NCBI RefSeq assembly: GCF_014646375.1
Contig: NZ_BMNI01000001.1
Coordinates: forward strand, 579,949 to 643,948
DNA length: 64,000 nt
From: Nocardioides phosphati
GTDB lineage: Bacteria > Actinomycetota > Actinomycetes > Propionibacteriales > Nocardioidaceae
Reading direction: 5' to 3'
Shown piece by piece: positions 24,462 through 34,028 of this stretch (positions are counted from its first letter, which is position 1; the number at the start of each line of letters is the position of its first letter). Both the position numbers and the translations under genes were made by a program. The notes below the pieces were generated by a model. It was not told the DNA's origin, ran no database searches, and saw nothing but the letters and a program-made list of their open reading frames with translations.

Positions 24462-26966
24462 TCACCCCGCGTGCTGGAGGGCTGAGCGTGCGTGCACCCG
24501 GCCCCAGTTCCACGCGATCCAGCTGTCGCGGCCGATGACCGGCTCGGAGCCGTCGGGGGACCTCCCGACGAGCACCGGCACGGCGTCGGCCGACAGGCCC
24601 TGCAGGTAGGTCCAGTCGACCTTGCCGGTCGTCTCGTAGCGGTCGAGGTTGTGCCGCGCGATCCACGCGTCCGGGTTGAGCAGCGCGAGCGCGAGGACGA
24701 CGCCGGCGCCGGTGAGCAGCGCCGTACGGGGAAGCCACGCGGCCTTGAGGCTCACGCCCGCAGCGAGCACGGCCAGCACGAGGAAGCCGAGCCAGCCCTC
24801 GAACACGTCGACGAGGAGCCGTAGCCGGGTGAAGCCGTAGGCCTCCTGGTAGAGGTGCATCCGGTAGAGCGCCGAGGCGACGACGACGAGCGTGGCCACG
24901 CAGAGCAGGCCGAGCGACGCCCGCACCCAGGCCCGGTCGCTGGGGGTGACGCGCGGGGCCTTGCGGGCCGCTGCCCAGACGACGAGGAGGGTCAGCACCG
25001 TCGCGACGGTGAGCTGGCCGAAGCCCTGGTGGACGTACTCGGCGTAGGTCAGGCCGGTGGTCCGCTGGAGGTAGTCATGGCCACCGAAGACGACGGTTGC
25101 CTGCGCTGCGAGGAAGGCGACGAAGACAGCGTCGACCAGGAGCACCGGCGCGAGCCACTCGAAGCGGTGCGCGACCGGGCGGGTCGCCGTGGTCGCGGCG
25201 TCGACGCGGGGCGGGTTGAGGCCGAGGTACGTCGCGGCAAGGACCACGCCGCCGACGAAGAACGCCACGAAGATCCGCGGGATCACCGTGTCGAGCCCGA
25301 GGTCGGGTACGAGGGCATCGGTCCACTCGGCGAAGACCGCATCGGCGCTCGCGAAGAGCAGCCCGAAGACGCCGAGCCCGAGCAGCGACCACAGCACGGT
25401 GCGCACGATCGCGGCCCCGTTGCCGAAGCTTCCCAGCGCCGCGAGCGTGCGGCCGAGCAGAGGCAGCCCGCGGAGGCCCGCGAGTGGCCAGGCGATCCCC
25501 GCCAGCACGAACGCCGGCAGCGTGCGGCCGTGGGTCAGTCCGGCGACGCACACGGCACCGCCCGCGAGCAGGCACGGCACGACGATCCAGTCGGCGTCGC
25601 GGACGGTCGGCACCAGTGCGAGGGCCACGCAGAGCGCCGCGCAGCCCCGCGTGAACGGCGTACGCCGGTGGCGGGCGAAGGCGAGCACGGAGCCGCCCGC
25701 GGCGAGCAGGAGCAGCGTCGTGCCGAGCCCGAGGTCGTTGTCGGGGATCACGAGCGCGGCGAGGACGCCGACCGCGAGCGCGGCAGCGAGGGCCTTCAGC
25801 TGGGGGCCGAGGGTGCGCTCGGGCCAGAAGGAGCCGAAGAGGTCGTCGATGCCGGGCGGGGTGGGGGCTGCTGTCGGCACCTCGGCGGGTGCGGGAGCTT
25901 CGGTCACGGTGACCTCCGGATGAGGGGCAACGGGGGGACGGGCGGGGGTGACCGGCAGGTCGACGCGCACGAGTGCGCCGGTGCTGCCGTCAGGAGGGTC
26001 GACGAAGGCGATCGAGCCGCCGTGCAGGTCGGTGACCCAGCGGGCGATCGCGAGGCCGAGGCCAGTGCCGCCACCTCCCGTGGCAGCGGGGTCGCCGAGC
26101 GTGCCGAACCGCTCGAAGACGCGCTCGCGGTCGGCGGGGGAGATGCCGGGGCCGGCGTCCTGCACCTCGAGGCGCCAACCGCCGGGGGCCGGCGCGGCGC
26201 GCAGGTGCACCACAGCGCCTGCGGGGCTGTGGTGGGTCGCGTTGTCGAGCAGGTTGGCGACGAGCTGGCGCAGCCGCGCCGCATCGGCGTCGACGGCAAG
26301 CTCCTCCGGCGCGGACACGTCCACGGAGACCCGGCGGCCGGTCTGCTCGGCATCGCCGGTCGCCTCCGCAGCTGCCTGGGCCAGCAGGTCGGCCACGTCG
26401 ACCGACGCCAGGGCCAGCGGCGCCTTGCCGGCGTCGACACGGGCCAGGTCGAGCAGGTCTCCGACGAGGGCGGAGAGACGCTCCGCCTGGGCGAGCGCGC
26501 CCTCGAGCGTCGCCGGGGAGGCGGGCGAGACGCCGTCGGCGAGGTTCTCCAACAGCGCCGTGAGCGCGGTCAGCGGTGTGCGCAGCTCGTGGCTGACGTT
26601 GGCGACGAGGTCGCGGCGCTGGCGGTCGACCGCGGCCAGGTCGGCCGCCATCAGGTTGAAGGCCCGGGCCAGCTGGCCGACCTCGTCGCTCGAGGTCGCG
26701 GTGACCCGGGTCGAGTAGTCACCGGTCGCCATCCGTCGCGCGGCCTCGGTCATCTCGCGCAGCGGCGACGTCATGCCGACGGCCAGGAGCTGGGTGATGC
26801 CGAGCGCCAGCGCGAGCGTCACCGGCACCGAGATCCAGGGCGCGACGCCGGCGTCACGGCCCAGCGAGCCGACGAGGATCGCGACCAGGACGCTGGCCAG
26901 GATGAGCAGGCCCAGCTTGACCTTGACCGAGCGGACCGGGTCGAGCAGGCGGGGACCGCTGCTCAC
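24462..26966 (-). CDS. sensor histidine kinase fused to a DUF4153/DUF4173-like membrane domain
   Basis: An 834-residue two-part protein. Residues 1-340 are a complete kinase: two transmembrane helices (~17-36 and 44-65), HAMP (~66-115), a HisKA domain with phospho-acceptor His126 in VSHELRTPL, and an ATPase domain with N242 (LLDNATHHSP), DAGPGI and GTGLGL. A Pro-rich linker (~341-378) joins a second half (~385-790) of about eleven or twelve transmembrane helices, which includes TGLTYAEYVHQGF, typical of DUF4153/DUF4173 proteins. The GTG at 26966 overlaps the response-regulator stop (GTGA), so the pair is co-translated. The membrane half could sense or transport a ligand; its role is unknown. 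Confidence 0.88.
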   Translation of the reverse strand: MSSGPRLLDPVRSVKVKLGLLILASVLVAILVGSLGRDAGVAPWISVPVTLALALGITQLLAVGMTSPLREMTEAARRMATGDYSTRVTATSSDEVGQLARAFNLMAADLAAVDRQRRDLVANVSHELRTPLTALTALLENLADGVSPASPATLEGALAQAERLSALVGDLLDLARVDAGKAPLALASVDVADLLAQAAAEATGDAEQTGRRVSVDVSAPEELAVDADAARLRQLVANLLDNATHHSPAGAVVHLRAAPAPGGWRLEVQDAGPGISPADRERVFERFGTLGDPAATGGGGTGLGLAIARWVTDLHGGSIAFVDPPDGSTGALVRVDLPVTPARPPVAPHPEVTVTEAPAPAEVPTAAPTPPGIDDLFGSFWPERTLGPQLKALAAALAVGVLAALVIPDNDLGLGTTLLLLAAGGSVLAFARHRRTPFTRGCAALCVALALVPTVRDADWIVVPCLLAGGAVCVAGLTHGRTLPAFVLAGIAWPLAGLRGLPLLGRTLAALGSFGNGAAIVRTVLWSLLGLGVFGLLFASADAVFAEWTDALVPDLGLDTVIPRIFVAFFVGGVVLAATYLGLNPPRVDAATTATRPVAHRFEWLAPVLLVDAVFVAFLAAQATVVFGGHDYLQRTTGLTYAEYVHQGFGQLTVATVLTLLVVWAAARKAPRVTPSDRAWVRASLGLLCVATLVVVASALYRMHLYQEAYGFTRLRLLVDVFEGWLGFLVLAVLAAGVSLKAAWLPRTALLTGAGVVLALALLNPDAWIARHNLDRYETTGKVDWTYLQGLSADAVPVLVGRSPDGSEPVIGRDSWIAWNWGRVHARSALQHAG

Positions 26967-27649
26967 GAGGAGACCGCCTCGAGGGCGTAGCCCACGCCGT
27001 GCACCGTCCGCACCCGATCGGCGCCGATCTTCGCGCGCAGCGCCTTCACGTGGCTGTCGACCGTGCGCGTGCCGGACGCGCCGGGCCAGCCCCACACCTC
27101 GGCGTACAGGCGCTCCTGGGTGAGGACGGCTCCGGGGGCCGCGGCGAGGCAGGCGAGCAGGTCGAACTCGGTCGGCGTCAGGTGCTGCTCCTCGCCGCCG
27201 GCCCAGACCCGCCGGGCCGCGCCGTCGATCCGCAGGTCGCCGACCTCCGTGGTGGCCGCGGGGGTGCTGGCGAGCGCCTCGGCCCGCTCCACCCGTCGCA
27301 GCAGTACGCCGATGCGCGCGACGAGCTCGCGCATCCGGAACGGCTTGGTCAGGTAGTCGTCCGCGCCCACCCCGAGGCCGACGAGCACGTCCTCCTCGGC
27401 GTCGCGGGCGGTGAGCATGAGCACCGGCACGGGGCGCTGCGCCTGGATCCGGCGGCAGACCTCGTGGCCGTCGAAGCCCGGGAGCATCACGTCGAGGACG
27501 ACGAGGTCGGGGGCGTGCTCCTCGAAGGCGGCGACGGCACCGGGGCCGTCGTACGCCCGAACGACCGTGTAGCCCTCGGCGACGAGGCGGTCCGCGACGG
27601 CCTGGTTGATGACCGGCTCGTCCTCGACGACCAGCACGCTTCGCTTCAT
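26963..27649 (-). CDS. OmpR/PhoB-family response regulator
   Basis: A 228-residue regulator. The receiver (1-120) has the acidic pair VVEDEP, the phospho-acceptor Asp in LVVLDVMLPG and the conserved Lys in DYLTKPF. The C-terminal winged helix (about 130-225) has HLTPTEFDLLACLAAAPG and GTRTVDSHVKALRAKIG. It is the first gene of the two-component pair with the downstream fused kinase, overlapping it by four bases. Target genes are unknown; no direct-repeat operator stands out in the 70 bases upstream. Confidence 0.93.
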   Translation of the reverse strand: MKRSVLVVEDEPVINQAVADRLVAEGYTVVRAYDGPGAVAAFEEHAPDLVVLDVMLPGFDGHEVCRRIQAQRPVPVLMLTARDAEEDVLVGLGVGADDYLTKPFRMRELVARIGVLLRRVERAEALASTPAATTEVGDLRIDGAARRVWAGGEEQHLTPTEFDLLACLAAAPGAVLTQERLYAEVWGWPGASGTRTVDSHVKALRAKIGADRVRTVHGVGYALEAVSS

Positions 27650-27719
27650 GTCCCGAGCGTAGGAGCGCGCGGGGTCAGGAGGTGCGGACGACTCGTGGAG
27701 GAGTTGTGAAGACCCGCGC

Positions 27720-28151
27720 TCAGGTCTGGTGCACGTAGTGGTCGAGCTGGTCGCGCTCGAACTGCAGCTGGTCGATCTTGTGCTTGACCAGGTCGCCGAT
27801 GCTGACGATGCCGACGCAGGCCGGCCCGTCGCAGACGGGGATGTGGCGGAAGCGGCCCTCGGTCATGATGCCGAGGATCGCGTCGAGGTCGTCGTCGGGG
27901 GAGCAGGTGCGGACCGTGCTGGTCATGATCGCGGAGACGACGTTGTTGATGACGGTGCCGTCCTTGTGGAGCCGGCGGACGACGTCGCGCTCGGACACGA
28001 TGCCCGCGATCGCGGAGCCGTCGGAGCTCACCACCACAGCGCCGATGTTGTGGCCGGCGAGCAGCGCGAGCAGGTCACGCACCCCGGCGTCGGGGGCGAT
28101 GGTGACCACCGCCTGGTCGGCCTTGCTGCGGAGAACGTCGCTGATCTGCAT
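27720..28151 (-). CDS. CBS domain-pair protein
   Basis: A 143-residue protein consisting of two CBS motifs (about residues 8-62 and 75-130), recognisable from GAVVVSSDGSAIAGIVSERDVVRRL and RHIPVCDGPACVGIVSIGDLV. Such stand-alone pairs bind adenosine nucleotides and act as energy sensors or allosteric modules for unknown partners. It lies between the two-component genes and hisN, on the same strand as both. Confidence 0.9.
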   Translation of the reverse strand: MQISDVLRSKADQAVVTIAPDAGVRDLLALLAGHNIGAVVVSSDGSAIAGIVSERDVVRRLHKDGTVINNVVSAIMTSTVRTCSPDDDLDAILGIMTEGRFRHIPVCDGPACVGIVSIGDLVKHKIDQLQFERDQLDHYVHQT

Positions 28152-28189
28152 CCGGTGGCTCCTCGCTGAGATGGTCCCCGGATCTCAAG

Positions 28190-29050
28190 TTAGCCCTGCG
28201 GGCGGCGGCTGAACAGGGCCACGCTGCCGGGGCTGCGCTCCCCGTCGGGATCGGTGTCGTCGTCGACCGAGCCGAGGAACGCGAGCGCAGCGTCGTGCAG
28301 GTGGCCGTTGGTCGCGACCGCGTTGCCACCCCACGGACCGTCCTGGCCGTCGAGGGACGTGAAGCGGCCGCCGGCCTCGCGCACGATCACGTCGAGCGCC
28401 GCCATGTCGTAGAGCTCGAGCTCGGGCTCGGCGGCGATGTCGACCGCACCCTCCGCGACCATCATGTAGCTCCAGAAGTCGCCGTAGGCGCGCGTGCGCC
28501 AGACCCGGCGCGAGAGCGACATGAAGTCGTCGAGCTGGCCGCGCTCCTCCCAGCCCGAGAGCGAGCTGTAGGAGAACGACGCGTCCTCGAGCCGGCGTAC
28601 GTCGGAGGTGTGGATCTGCGTGGCCTTCATCAGGTTGCGGCCGGTGTAGGCGCCCTGGCCCTTCGCCGCCCACCAGCGACGCTGGAGCAGGGGAGCGGAG
28701 ACGACGCTGAGCACGACCTCGCCGTCGACCTCGAGCGCGATGAGGGTCGCCCAGACGGGGACACCGCGGACGAAGTTCTTGGTGCCGTCGATCGGGTCGA
28801 TGATCCAGCGGCGCTGGCTGTGGCCGGTCGACCCGCTCTCCTCGCCGAGCACGGCGTCGCGGCTGCGCGCCCGGCCGAGGGTGCGACGGATCGACTCCTC
28901 GACCGCCTGGTCGGCGTCGCTGACCGGGGTCAGGTCGGGCTTGCTCATCACGTGCAGGTCGAGCGCCTTGAAGCGGTCCTGCGTGATCGAGTCGGCGTCA
29001 TCGGCGAGCACGTGCGCGAGGCGCAGGTCGTCGGTGTAGTCAGCAGCCAT
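28190..29050 (-). CDS. hisN: histidinol-phosphatase (inositol monophosphatase family)
   Basis: A 286-residue member of the inositol-monophosphatase superfamily. Metal and phosphate sites are visible: VLGEES (Glu ligand), [14 protein letters not shown] (DxIDGT motif) and the C-terminal [11 protein letters not shown]. The FVRG following the DGT motif and the neighbouring rsgA-aroA genes favour the actinobacterial histidinol-phosphate phosphatase HisN, which completes histidine synthesis. A general inositol or fructose-1,6-bisphosphate phosphatase role cannot be excluded. It is divergent from the DUF2231 gene. Confidence 0.85.
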   Translation of the reverse strand: MAADYTDDLRLAHVLADDADSITQDRFKALDLHVMSKPDLTPVSDADQAVEESIRRTLGRARSRDAVLGEESGSTGHSQRRWIIDPIDGTKNFVRGVPVWATLIALEVDGEVVLSVVSAPLLQRRWWAAKGQGAYTGRNLMKATQIHTSDVRRLEDASFSYSSLSGWEERGQLDDFMSLSRRVWRTRAYGDFWSYMMVAEGAVDIAAEPELELYDMAALDVIVREAGGRFTSLDGQDGPWGGNAVATNGHLHDAALAFLGSVDDDTDPDGERSPGSVALFSRRPQG

Positions 29051-29139
29051 GGGGACAGGTTATGGGGTCGCCTCTCCGGGGCGACGAGGCGTGCCCGCCA
29101 GTCAGGCTTTCGTCAGGAATCGGTGGATACGGTGCATGC

Positions 29140-29604
29140 GTGACGATCTCCGGAATCCCCCTCCACCCGCTCGTCGTGCACGCCGCCGTCGTGCTCGCGC
29201 CGGTCGCCGCCCTCGCCGCGATCGCGTACGCGGTGCTGCCCCGCGGCCGCGCCTGGCTGCGGCACGCTGCTGCTGTCGTCGCGGTGGGTGCAGCGGCGTC
29301 CGTGCAGCTCGCCGCCATGACCGGTGACTCGCTCGCGTCGACGCTGGGTGGGGCGAACCCGCTCGTCCAGGACCACGAGGCGTGGGCCGGCCGGCTGCAG
29401 GCCGCGACCTGGGTCCTCGCCGGCGTCGCGCTCCTCGCGTGGTGGGCGCTGCCGGTCCGCGGGGTGCGTGGCGGCCAGGGCGGCCAGGCGGTTGCCACGG
29501 TGCTCGGGGTGGTGCTGGCCCTCGTTGCGGCCACGGTGCTCGTGCTCGTCGTCCTGACCGGGCACTCGGGCGCCGAAGCGGTCTGGAAGGGCGTCGGCGG
29601 CTAG
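29140..29604 (+). CDS. DUF2231-type membrane protein
   Basis: A 154-residue protein with four predicted transmembrane helices. It opens with ISGIPLHPLVVHAAVVLAPVAALAAI, the usual start of DUF2231 proteins (HPxxVHF/A motif). Function is unknown; relatives occur in cytochrome-like or redox membrane settings. The GTG at 29140 is used because upstream in-frame codons overlap the leader of divergent hisN. Its stop shares bases with the stop of convergent rsgA. Confidence 0.82.
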   Translation: MTISGIPLHPLVVHAAVVLAPVAALAAIAYAVLPRGRAWLRHAAAVVAVGAAASVQLAAMTGDSLASTLGGANPLVQDHEAWAGRLQAATWVLAGVALLAWWALPVRGVRGGQGGQAVATVLGVVLALVAATVLVLVVLTGHSGAEAVWKGVGG

Positions 29605-30596
29605 TAGTCCGTCGACTCGCGCGCGGCCAGCAGCCGCCGGAACGACTCGACGCGCTCGACGTCGGCCTCGCCGGCGGCGATCGCGTCGTCGAGCCCGCAC
29701 TCCGGCTCGCCTGCGCCGTGGGTGCAGCCGCGCGGGCACTCCTCGGTCATCTCGTCGAGGTCCGGGAACGCCTCGATCAGCATCTCCGGCTCGACGTGCG
29801 CGAGGCCGAACGACCGGATGCCGGGGGTGTCGATGATCCAGCCGGCCTCGTCGGGCAGCTCGAGCAGGTAGGCGCTCGTCGAGGTGTGGCGCCCGCGGCC
29901 GGTCACCGCGTTGACGTGCCCGACCTCGCGGCCGGCCGTCGGCACCAGGGCGTTGACCAGCGTCGACTTGCCGACGCCGGAGTGGCCGACGAGCACGCTC
30001 GTGTGGCCCTCGAGCACCTCGCGCACCTCGGCGAGGTCCCCGCCGCGCTGCGTCACGACGTACGGCACGCCGAGGGAGCGGTACGTCGACAGGAGGGTCT
30101 CGGGGTCGCGCAGGTCCGCCTTGGTCAGGCAGAGCACCGGCTTCATGCCGCTCGCGTAGGCGGCGACGAGCGCGCGGTCGATCAGGCGCGGGCGCGGCTC
30201 GGGGTCGGCCAGGGCGGTGACGACGACGAGCTGGTCCGCGTTGGCCACGATGATCCGCTCGACGGGGTCGTCGTCGTCCGCGGTGCGGCGCAGGGTGGTC
30301 TCGCGCGGCTGCACCTCGACGATGCGCGCCATGGTGCCGTCGTCGCCGGAGACATCTCCGACGACGCGGACCCGGTCACCGACGACGACGCCCTTGCGGC
30401 CGAGTGGCCGGGCCTTCATCGCGTAGACCAGCCGGCCGTCGTGCAGGAGCGTGAAGCGGCCGCGGTCGACGGTGACGACCAGCGCCTCCACCGCGTCGTC
30501 GTACGTCGGGCGGTCCTTCGTGCGGGGGCGGGTACGCCGGCGGGGGCGCTCGTAGTGCTCCTGGTCGTGCTCGGAGTACCGCTGCCGTCCGCTCAT
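29601..30596 (-). CDS. rsgA: ribosome small subunit-dependent GTPase A
   Basis: A circularly permuted GTPase (331 aa) that aids late 30S maturation. An OB-fold domain (~40-100) precedes the G domain, in which G4 (LTKADL) comes before G1 (GHSGVGKSTL) and G3 (DTPGIRSFG). The C-terminal zinc-binding set is CPRGCTHGAGEPEC. The ATG at 30596 lies seven bases after the aroA stop, so aroA and rsgA form an operon as in many actinobacteria. Confidence 0.95.
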   Translation of the reverse strand: MSGRQRYSEHDQEHYERPRRRTRPRTKDRPTYDDAVEALVVTVDRGRFTLLHDGRLVYAMKARPLGRKGVVVGDRVRVVGDVSGDDGTMARIVEVQPRETTLRRTADDDDPVERIIVANADQLVVVTALADPEPRPRLIDRALVAAYASGMKPVLCLTKADLRDPETLLSTYRSLGVPYVVTQRGGDLAEVREVLEGHTSVLVGHSGVGKSTLVNALVPTAGREVGHVNAVTGRGRHTSTSAYLLELPDEAGWIIDTPGIRSFGLAHVEPEMLIEAFPDLDEMTEECPRGCTHGAGEPECGLDDAIAAGEADVERVESFRRLLAARESTDY

Positions 30597-30603
30597 GCCC
30601 GCC

Positions 30604-31905
30604 TCAGAGCTCGCCCGGAAGGAGGCCGGACCAGAACGAGGCGAAGTCGGGGAACGTCTTGGACGTGGTGCCGACGTTCTCGACCCGGATGCCGTCGACT
30701 GCAGCGCCGATGATGACGCCGGCATGGGCCATGCGGTGGTCGGCGTAGGTGTGGAAGACCCCGCCGTGCAGCGGAGCGGGGGTGATCTCGAGGCCGTCCT
30801 GCAGCTCGGTGACCTGGGCACCGAGGGCGGTGAGCTCGGTCGCCAGGGCGGCGAGGCGGTCGGTCTCGTGGCCACGGATGTGCTCGATGCCGACCAGACG
30901 CGACGGCGTGGTCGCGAGCGCGCAGAGCGCGGCGATGGCCGGTGCCAGCTCGCCGACGTCGTGGAGGTCGAGCTCGACGCCGTTGAGGGACTCGGGGCCC
31001 TCGACGGTCAGGCCGTCGTGGCTCAGTGACACCGTGCAGCCCATGTCGGCGAGGATCTGGCGGAGCGCGTCGCCCGCCTGGGTGGTGTGGCGCGGCCAGT
31101 CGCGGACCGTCACTGACCCGCCGGAGACGGCGGCCAGGGCGAGGAACGGAGCCGCGTTGGAGAGGTCGGGCTCGATCGCCAGGTCGACGGGCGCCACCCG
31201 GCCCGGGGCGACGGTCCAGCGGTCGGCCTCCGAGGTGTCGACCGCGACGCCCTGCGCGCGGAGCATCTCGACGGTCATCTCGATGTGGGGGAGCGACGGC
31301 ACTGGCGCGCCGACGTGGCGCACGTCGACGCCCTTCTCGTAGCGTGCGCCCGCCAGCAGGAGCGCGCTGATGAACTGCGACGACTTCGACGCGTCGACCG
31401 TCACCTCGCCGCCGGGCACCGAGCCCGTGCCATGGACCGTGAAGGGGAGGCGGTCACCCGCGGAGATCTCGATGCCGAGCGCGCGGAGCGCGGCCAGCAC
31501 CTCGCCGACCGGGCGGTTGCGCATGTGCTCATCGCCGTCGAACGCGATCGCGCCCGTCGACAGGGCGGCGACCGGCGGCACGAAGCGCATGACGGTGCCG
31601 GCCAGCCCGCAGTCGACCGCAGCGTCACGGTCGAACGCACCCGGCGTCACCGTCCAGTCGTCACCGGAGGTGTCGACGGTCGCGCCGATCGCGGTCAGTG
31701 CCCCCGCCATCAGCAGGGTGTCGCGCGACCGCAGGGCACGGCGTACGACGGAGGGGCCGTCGGCGATCGCGGCCAGGAGCAGCGCGCGGTTGGTGAGCGA
31801 CTTCGATCCCGGCAGGGAGACCGTCACGTCGACGGGCGCGAGGACGCGAGGTGCAGGCCAGGGGTCGAGGATCGTCACGGGGAGAAGGGTATCGAGCCCG
31901 CTCAC
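30604..31905 (-). CDS. aroA: 3-phosphoshikimate 1-carboxyvinyltransferase (EPSP synthase)
   Basis: Sixth step of the shikimate pathway: joins PEP and shikimate-3-phosphate. The 433-residue protein has the substrate motif [17 protein letters not shown], the [10 protein letters not shown] segment (equivalent of GNAGTxxR) and, near the end, [10 protein letters not shown]. The segment order matches the full-length enzyme. The GTG at 31905 overlaps the stop of the upstream sigma-factor gene; a GTG at 31878 is an alternative. The GTGA overlap suggests coupling to the sigma gene, an unusual pairing. Confidence 0.94.
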   Translation of the reverse strand: MSGLDTLLPVTILDPWPAPRVLAPVDVTVSLPGSKSLTNRALLLAAIADGPSVVRRALRSRDTLLMAGALTAIGATVDTSGDDWTVTPGAFDRDAAVDCGLAGTVMRFVPPVAALSTGAIAFDGDEHMRNRPVGEVLAALRALGIEISAGDRLPFTVHGTGSVPGGEVTVDASKSSQFISALLLAGARYEKGVDVRHVGAPVPSLPHIEMTVEMLRAQGVAVDTSEADRWTVAPGRVAPVDLAIEPDLSNAAPFLALAAVSGGSVTVRDWPRHTTQAGDALRQILADMGCTVSLSHDGLTVEGPESLNGVELDLHDVGELAPAIAALCALATTPSRLVGIEHIRGHETDRLAALATELTALGAQVTELQDGLEITPAPLHGGVFHTYADHRMAHAGVIIGAAVDGIRVENVGTTSKTFPDFASFWSGLLPGEL

Positions 31906-33830
31906 AGGAGGATCAGTCCGCCGCCGACCTCGAGCAGCGGGTGCCAGCCTGCGGTGTTGTTGGTGCCGCCGGCCTCGTTGAAGTCGAACCCGCCGAGCGT
32001 CAGGTCGAGGCCCGGTACGAGGGCGAGGAGACGGTCGACCCGGACCCGGACGACGAGGTCGGCCGTGCCGTCACCCGTGTCGATCACCGCGCACGTCGTG
32101 TCGGTGCAGGTCACCTCGCTGCCCGTCGTCGACACGACGTCGAGGTCCTGCGCGGCGAGAGAGATCGTCGCGCTGCCGAGGGGCTTGAGACCCGTGATGT
32201 GGAAGGCGACGTCGTAGTCGCCGAAGCGGCCGTTGTTGTCGTTGGCGGGCGTCACGTCGCCACGCGTGATCGCGGCGTCGAAGCTCGGCGCGGGCTCCAG
32301 GTGGATCGTCGTGGAGTTGTCGCTCAGGTCCGGGTCGTGGATACCGGCGGACGGGACCAGGCTGATCGTCAGGTCGTGGGGCCGGTCGTCGGTCACGGTC
32401 GCCGTCAGGGTCAGGGTCGGCCGCGCCTTGGTGAGGGTGCAGTTGCCGTCCGAGCAGGAGACCTCGAGGCCCGGGGTGGCGGTCGTGGTGGTCGCGGCGA
32501 GGTACCGACGAGCGGCGACCCGCGGACTCGCCGTCGTCGGCTCGCTCCAGGTGACCGCGACGCTCTGGCCGGCGGGGATGCCCGAGACGGAGATGTCGAC
32601 CGTCGAGGTGCCGCTCGCGTCGGGAGCGGTCACGGCGCCGGCCGTGATCGTCACGTCGGAGGTCGGTGGCGGAGGCGGAGCCTGGGTCGGCGTCTTCGTC
32701 GGGGTCGGCGTGGCCGTGGGCGCGGTGGTCGCCGTAGGGGTGGTGGTCGCCGTCGGCACGCTCGACGTGGGGGCGGAGGTCGTCGGGCTCGACGTCGGCG
32801 GCGCACTGGTCGGGGTGGTCGTCGGCGCGTCGCTGGTCGCGGGAGGCGTGGCCGAGGCCGTGGCGGGCGGCGGCCCGTCAGCCCGAGGGGGAGTGGTGTG
32901 GTCGCCACCGGCCTGCAGCGCGAAGACGGCGCTGGCGGCGATCACGCCGGCGGCGACGACGCCGGTGGCCGCCGCGGCGGGCCCGTTGGAGCCGATGCCG
33001 TCCTTGATCCGGTCGACGAGCAGCAGCAGGCCGCCCTTCGTGGCGACACCTGCGCTGGCGAGGTAGCCGAGACCCGCGCTGCCGAGGAGCAGCGGCGCCA
33101 GGATCGCGGCGAGGTTGTTGTTGACCTCGGTCAGCTCGAGGTAGATCGCCATGCACTTGCGGCATTCGTCGATGTGCTTCTCGACCTTGCCCGCGTCACG
33201 CTTGCTGATGCCGTTGCGGATGTAGCCACCGAGGTGCTGGTGGGTCCAGGCGCAGGCGTCGTCGTCGACGTCCATCGCGTGGGAGTTGAGGAACGCCTGC
33301 CGCAGGCCCTCGCGGGCGCGGTAGGCGAGCGCGGAGACGGAGTTGGGGGTCATGCCGAGCAGGGCGGCCACCTCGGCGGGCTTCTGGCCCTCCACCTCGG
33401 TGTGCCACAGGACGGCCTGCCAGCGCTCGGGCAGCGACGCGAAGGCCTTGGCGGCCGCCGCGCTCTCGAAGCCCTCGACCGCGGTGTCGCGGAACGGCAC
33501 GCCGGGGTCGAACGCCTCCATGTCGTCGGTCGAGTGGAGCCGCGACGTGGCGCGGATCTTGTCGACGTGGAGGCGGCGGATCGAGGTCAGGAGGTAGGCG
33601 CGGAAGGCGACGTCAGGGCCACCGCCCCCCTGGAGCACGCGGAGCACCTTGGCGAACGCGTCGGAGACGAGGTCGTCGGCGTCGGCGGCGCCGACCAGCT
33701 GGCGGGCGAGCCTGCGGGCCGCCTCGACGTGGCGCTCGAAGAGCGGACCGTATGCGGAGACGTCACCACCGCGGACGGCCGAGATCAGCTCGGCGTCGCC
33801 CGTCTCCTGCAACGTCAGGGTGTCGGTCAC
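31902..33830 (-). CDS. ECF sigma factor with fused zinc-finger, membrane and extracellular domains
   Basis: A 642-residue chimera. Residues ~10-95 are sigma region 2 and ~125-182 region 4 ([29 protein letters not shown] is the HTH). Residues 215-230 carry H219-x3-C223-x2-C226 (anti-sigma zinc-finger, zf-HC2 type). One clear transmembrane helix lies at ~284-306, with a second hydrophobic stretch at ~240-262. A Ser/Thr/Pro-rich stalk (~310-392) leads to two beta-rich modules (~393-640) with Cys pairs. This plan matches ECF groups with large C-terminal extensions. By inference the sigma factor is held at the membrane and released on a surface signal. Confidence 0.88.
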   Translation of the reverse strand: MTDTLTLQETGDAELISAVRGGDVSAYGPLFERHVEAARRLARQLVGAADADDLVSDAFAKVLRVLQGGGGPDVAFRAYLLTSIRRLHVDKIRATSRLHSTDDMEAFDPGVPFRDTAVEGFESAAAAKAFASLPERWQAVLWHTEVEGQKPAEVAALLGMTPNSVSALAYRAREGLRQAFLNSHAMDVDDDACAWTHQHLGGYIRNGISKRDAGKVEKHIDECRKCMAIYLELTEVNNNLAAILAPLLLGSAGLGYLASAGVATKGGLLLLVDRIKDGIGSNGPAAAATGVVAAGVIAASAVFALQAGGDHTTPPRADGPPPATASATPPATSDAPTTTPTSAPPTSSPTTSAPTSSVPTATTTPTATTAPTATPTPTKTPTQAPPPPPTSDVTITAGAVTAPDASGTSTVDISVSGIPAGQSVAVTWSEPTTASPRVAARRYLAATTTTATPGLEVSCSDGNCTLTKARPTLTLTATVTDDRPHDLTISLVPSAGIHDPDLSDNSTTIHLEPAPSFDAAITRGDVTPANDNNGRFGDYDVAFHITGLKPLGSATISLAAQDLDVVSTTGSEVTCTDTTCAVIDTGDGTADLVVRVRVDRLLALVPGLDLTLGGFDFNEAGGTNNTAGWHPLLEVGGGLILL

Positions 33831-34028
33831 GTCTTCTCAACGATCGATTCGCGGATGTATGACGCCAATCGTACGCAGCAGAGACCTTTTCCCGGGTTCC
33901 TCGGGAATTTCTTCGCAGAACCGCGTCATGACCCCGCGCGCGCACCGTTCCATCGGCGTACGAGGCCCGCATGACGGGGGCGGGTCTCGTAAGGACTTCA
34001 GTGGAGCAAGACACAGAGGGGAGCAACC

